Shown in pieces: positions 1-5,100 of a stretch of 8,021 nucleotides of DNA; the stretch's first letter is position 1, and each line of letters begins with the position of its first letter. The stretch spans positions 1 to 8,021 of the forward strand of contig JAJDBO010000193.1 of the NCBI GenBank assembly GCA_029261305.1. Reading direction: 5' to 3'. Below the pieces are notes generated by a model. That model saw only the letters and a program-made list of their open reading frames with translations, did not search any database and was not told the DNA's origin. The translations under genes were made by a program, and so were the position numbers. Source of the DNA: Nitrospirales bacterium. Lineage in GTDB: Bacteria > Nitrospirota > Nitrospiria > Nitrospirales > UBA8639.

Positions 1-2120
1 TATGTAATTGTGTAAGATACAATGTCTCCACTGCCAGCTGGGTCAGGTGCGACCCATGTTAGTGTGACTTCGCCATCTCCAACTTCAGCTGTTGGTGCTG
101 TCATTTGTGCTGGAGAACCAAGTGGAATTGCAGATACTGGTAGTGATGGAGTAGAACCTTCGGCGTTTATTGCAGTAAGAGTAAATGAATACTCATGACC
201 GTTTGTGAGTTGTGATGCAGAATAGTCAATTGCATCCTCCGCTAAAGATACATCAGGGAAAGTATTACCAATTGTAACATCAGTAATACTTAGAGTATAA
301 CCAGTTAGTGGAGAACCACCATCAAATGGAGTGGACCAAGTTATAGAGATAGAAGAATCATCAACTATAGGAGCGTTCAAAACGGGAGTATCAGGGACTG
401 TTACAGGAATTGCAGATTCAATATCAGAAGGATCAATGCTTTGACCGACATCATTAATTGAGAATGTTCTGAAATAGTAGGTAGCCCCATTTGTTAAACC
501 AGATACAGTAAATGTTGTGTCAGGAGGAGTACCAGAAATTGTCTGAGAATCCAACACGGTTGAGAAATTATTCACAGACCATTCAAGACGATATGATGTG
601 ATTGATTCACCACCATCATTAGCAGGTGCAGTCCAATCAATTTGGATTTGTCCATCACTAGAAGTTAATGGAGTTGTTATGATAGGGGCATCAGGGAAAG
701 TGGCAGGGGTTGCAGATGGTTCATTTGATGTTGGGCCATCTCCTAAATCATTATGAGCATATACTCTAAATGAGTAAGGAGTGCCATTGTCAAGGCCAAG
801 TACAGGCACATCAGTAGTATCAATGGATATAGGATCAGTGTATAATGTCCAACCAGATCCAGAATTAATTTCTATAAAGTAATCATCAATTGGGAATCCA
901 AAATTATCAGGAGCAGTCCAAGTAAGTAGAACTTGTTGATTTCCGCGTACTGCAACCAAGTCAATAATTTGACCAGGAACAGATCCAGGTGTTGCAAAAA
1001 TAGGAGTTGACTCATCACTGTAGCCATTAGCATTGTGTGCTTTTACTTTAAATGAATATTCTTCGCCATTTTCCAGACCAGTGATAGATATAGTATTAGA
1101 TAGATTGTTTGGTCCATCAACTACTTCAATCCAAGAACCACCTGTTAGACGATATTCTATTACATAATCATCAAGAGGAGAACCGCCATCAAATGGAGTG
1201 GACCAAGTTATAGTTACAGCTGAATCACTAGTTATAGTAAGAGAATCGTCAATAACAGGTTTATCAGGAACAGTGGAAGGAGTTGCATCTCGTGGGTTTG
1301 ATGGAGTACCAGGTCCATTAGCATTGTGTGTAATAACTGTAAAGGTATACTCCACACCATTAGTCAAACCAGCAACAGTAGTTTCAGTAACTGGAGGGGC
1401 ACCAAGAATTTCTTTTGAAAAAGTGTTAGTATCATCAGAATATTCTACAACATATTTTGTAATACCAGAACCTCCATCATCAGGAGCATCCCAATCTACA
1501 AAAGCCTCAGCATCACCAGGAATAACAGGATGTAAGAATGGTGCGTCTGCAATAGATGTAGGAGTTGCAGAAACAGATAGAGAGAAGATACCTTCACCAG
1601 CAGAGTTTACAGCTTTGACTTTAAATGAATAAGTTACACCATTGTCCAAGCCATCAACAATGACATCAGTGTTATCATCACTTACACTATCAGGGTATAG
1701 AACAAAGCCGTTACCATAATCTACAAAAATAATATAATCAATAATGTCTGCACCATTTGTTGCAGGAATAGTCCAGGTAAGTGAAACAAATTCATTGCCA
1801 CCAACTGCATTAGTTATTGTAGGCTGTCCAGGTACACCTGCAGGAGTTGCAGTATCCTCATTTGATGCAGGACCAATTCCTTCATCATTTTCTGCAAATA
1901 CTCTAAATGTATACTCAACACCATTTGTCAAACCAGTTACAGTTGCAGTAGTTCCAGTTCCAACACCATCAGTAAAGACAACAAAACCATTACCGTCATC
2001 AACTTCCACAATATAGTCATCAATGGATTCTCCGCCATTGCTACTTGGAGTTGCCCAAGATAATGAGACTTGTCCATCCTCAGGAGTTGCCACTAAATTG
2101 ATAGGGGCACTAGGAACAGT
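1..2120 (-). repeat. Tandem FN3 array, domains 6 to 13 (last partial)
   Basis: Eight FN3 domains follow with almost no linkers: FN3-6 1842-2120, FN3-7 1560-1835, FN3-8 1278-1550, FN3-9 987-1277, FN3-10 705-983, FN3-11 405-704, FN3-12 123-404, FN3-13 1-122 (cut). All have the strand-B tryptophan; the seven with a visible second half keep the L-x-N-G-x-x-Y-x-F motif. FN3-6, -7 and -10 form a subtype with D-x-G-N-G-F or N-S-G-S-G-W in the C-C' region, whereas FN3-9 has the Y-R-L-T-G-G-S-W form of FN3-5. The array contains no cysteine and probably forms an extended stalk. Confidence 0.9.
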
Positions 2121-5100
2121 TTGTTCTGAGCTAAATGTAATGTATAATTTTGCAGATTTACTTGGAGATTGATCATAAGAGTATGCATCTCTATCATTAT
2201 CGGAATTATTTTCTTCAAAGATAAGGACAAGGGAATTACCTGAAGTCCATCCTCCCCTGTCAATTATTTCCTGGAGAATTGTTTTAAGATCAGGAGTTCT
2301 TGTATCAGGTCCTACTTCATCAACAGACCAATTAGGAATAGTCCAAATAATTTCAGCATCAGTGGAAAGTCTTGAAGAGATGTTATTGTCACCAGTAGTA
2401 AAAGTCAGAGCGTTGTCAACATCTTGCCCATATATCGTTACAGAAGCTGAACCAGACTCATTTTCTTCAGACGTAAACTCTACATATGAATTGGAAATTG
2501 TTGAACCTTGTGGAATGTTTACTCCATTAAATCTTAAACCAACAAAGTCTTGATCATCTAAATCCATATCACTGCTGGTAGTTGAAACTTCATCAGAATC
2601 ATAATCAGGTTCTCCTTGTTCTGCATCATCAGATGATTGGGATATTTGAACAGTAAGAGTAGTGGATACAGATGGAGTAGCAGTTGCAATGTTAGAGGCG
2701 TCTCCTACACCAAGACTATTTTCAGCAGATACTCTAAACTCATATTCAGAATCATTTGTCAAACCAGTTACAGTTGCAAAAGTGTTTGTGCTAGTACCAT
2801 CAGCGAAAGTACTCCAACCACCAGAAGTCAAACGATATTCTACTAGATAATCAGTAATTGGCAGACCGCCATTGTATGGAGCAGTCCAAGTAAGTGAGAC
2901 TTCTTGATTATCTGGAGTTGCTATCAAATTAACAGGTGCTGCAGGAGCAGTTATTGGGACAGTGTATGAAACAACAAGTAATGGAGCACGTGCTGGATCA
3001 TTATGATCATCTGCACCCTCATGAGATTCTGCAGTTCTCACTCCAGTACCAGTTATAATAATAGAAAGGGAATTACCACTATTCCAACCTGTTCTGTCTA
3101 CAACTTCCTGAATTACATCTTTAAGATCAGGAGTTTTTTGGTTATCTCCTGATTCACCAGAAGTAGTCCAAGCTACAGGAGACCAAGAAGCAAATTCAGT
3201 AGTTTTTGATCTTGATGAAATGTTGTCATCATTATCATTGAATCTCAAAGAGTTGTCAGTGTCTTCTGCAAAAATTGTTAGGTTTGTTGAAACACTGTCA
3301 GTAGAATCAGTGGTGAATTGTACATGTGCACTAGTAATTACAGCGTTTGATGGAATTGTAATGTCATTAAATCTAATTCCAACCTCTTGTTCACTACCAT
3401 CTTCAGTTAATTCCAAGTCACTGCTGTCAAGATACATCTCACCGGAATTACTTCCTTCAACATCCTCTTCTGCATCATCATCATCATGATTCACTCTAAC
3501 TTCAAGAGTGAGTGCGGGGTTGGGAGTAGTAAATATTGGTGAAGTGTAAGAGCCAGTTCCTGCAGAGTTTATTGCAGCAACACGGAAAGAGTATTCTTGA
3601 TCATTTGTTAATGCATCTACAATTATTGATAAAGATGAACTTGCAGTGTGACTAAAAGTAAGCCAAGGATTACTATCAACACATTCTCCTATAGTATCAC
3701 CATGACTAATGTGAGTTGCAACTGCAGAATCAGAAATTACAAGGGTTTGAGTATTACTTGGATTTCCAGGAGGAGCATGACACACAACTGCTTCTCCAGA
3801 ACCAGCTGAAACACTTGTGGCACGATATTGTATAGAATAATCAGATATAGCAGCACCGCCATCAGATGGGGCAGCCCAAGATAGAATTACCTGAGTATCT
3901 CCAGGGGCACCAGACAAGTTAGTTGGAGTAGCAGGAACAGTTACACCAATTTGTGGAGTTGCCGTTGGAGTATTGGATGCAGTACTTGTGCCTTCAGTAT
4001 TTACTGCAAATACTCTAAATTCATACTCTATACCATTAGTTAATCCAGTTACAACTGTACTAGTACCAGTTCCAGAATGAGGGAAATCGGTCCAAGTACT
4101 TTGAGCAGAAACATCCCATTGTTGGTTAACACCTTCATGACAATTAAAATACACAATAACATTAGTGCCACTACCTTCAACATCAAGACAATAATTATTC
4201 AACTGTGTTTTGATTAAATCATCATCGAAATTCCATTTTTGATTATCAGAACCATCACAAGTGGTAACCCCAACATTTGCAACATTATCAGTACTTTCAA
4301 CATTAAGACATTTGTCGTTTAATTGAGATTGGATTAAATCACCATCAACAATCCATTTTTGATTATCAGAATCATCACAAGTCATAATGCTAACATTTGC
4401 ATCATCACTGGAATCTACAACTTCAACACATTTGTCATTAAGTGCAGTAACAATTGTGGCACTGCCAGTTGGACGATATTCTACAATATAATCAGTTAAA
4501 GATGAACCACCATCGTTTGCAGGTGCAGTCCAAGATAGAGAAACCTCAGTATCACCTGCAGAAGGAGTTAATCCAGTCGGAGCACCAGGGATTGTTTCTC
4601 CAGCAGCAGAATAAACTATTTCAAGTAAAGGAGCTTTTGATGCAGATGAATCATAAGAGAAGGCGTGTCTATTGCCAGAGCCTTCAAAAATAAATGCGAT
4701 TGGATCGCCAGAAGACCAACCATTGCTAGTAATAATCTCTTGAACTATACTTGTAAGATTAGGCGTTTTTTGATTACTGCCAGATTCATTTACACTATTC
4801 CATGCAGGAATACTAGACCACGAAGCAGTAGCAGAAGTTTTTGTTCTATCTGTAATATCATCATCGCTAGTAGAATATGCAGAGGCAGATGCAGTGTCCT
4901 CACCATAAATTGTAATGTTCGTAGTACTGGAACTAGTTGTTGTAGCAGTGAATTGGATGGTTGCGCTTTGTATTGTGACTCCAGATGGAATTTGTATTCC
5001 AGGGAATCTTAATCCAACTGCTTGATTATCTTCACTGCCATCATTAATGAGATCCAAAGAGGAGCCAGTAACTAGCATAAAGCCATCAGTATATTCTTCA

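Larger units (their letters stand above)
3954..4598 (-). other. FN3 domain 3, split by a ricin-type lectin
   Basis: Residues 935-1149. The first part runs from P-T-G-L-T-P-S-A through S-W-T-A-P-A-N-D-G-G to D-Y-I-V-E-Y-R-P-T-G. The second resumes at S-T-W-T-D-F, followed by V-T-G-L-T-N-G-I-E-Y-E-F-R-V. In uninterrupted FN3-5 the equivalent region reads Y-R-L-T-S-G-G-W-S-T-F, so the lectin sits exactly in the loop between strands C and C'. Without the insert the domain has normal FN3 length. Confidence 0.88.

Noticed and set aside
1198..1632. Plus-strand open frames such as 1198-1632, 1744-2016, 5722-6276 and 6448-6657
   Set aside because: They lie antisense to the continuous minus-strand FN3/NHL frame, show no family motif and have low-complexity Ser/Thr/Val composition expected from reading FN3 codons backwards.
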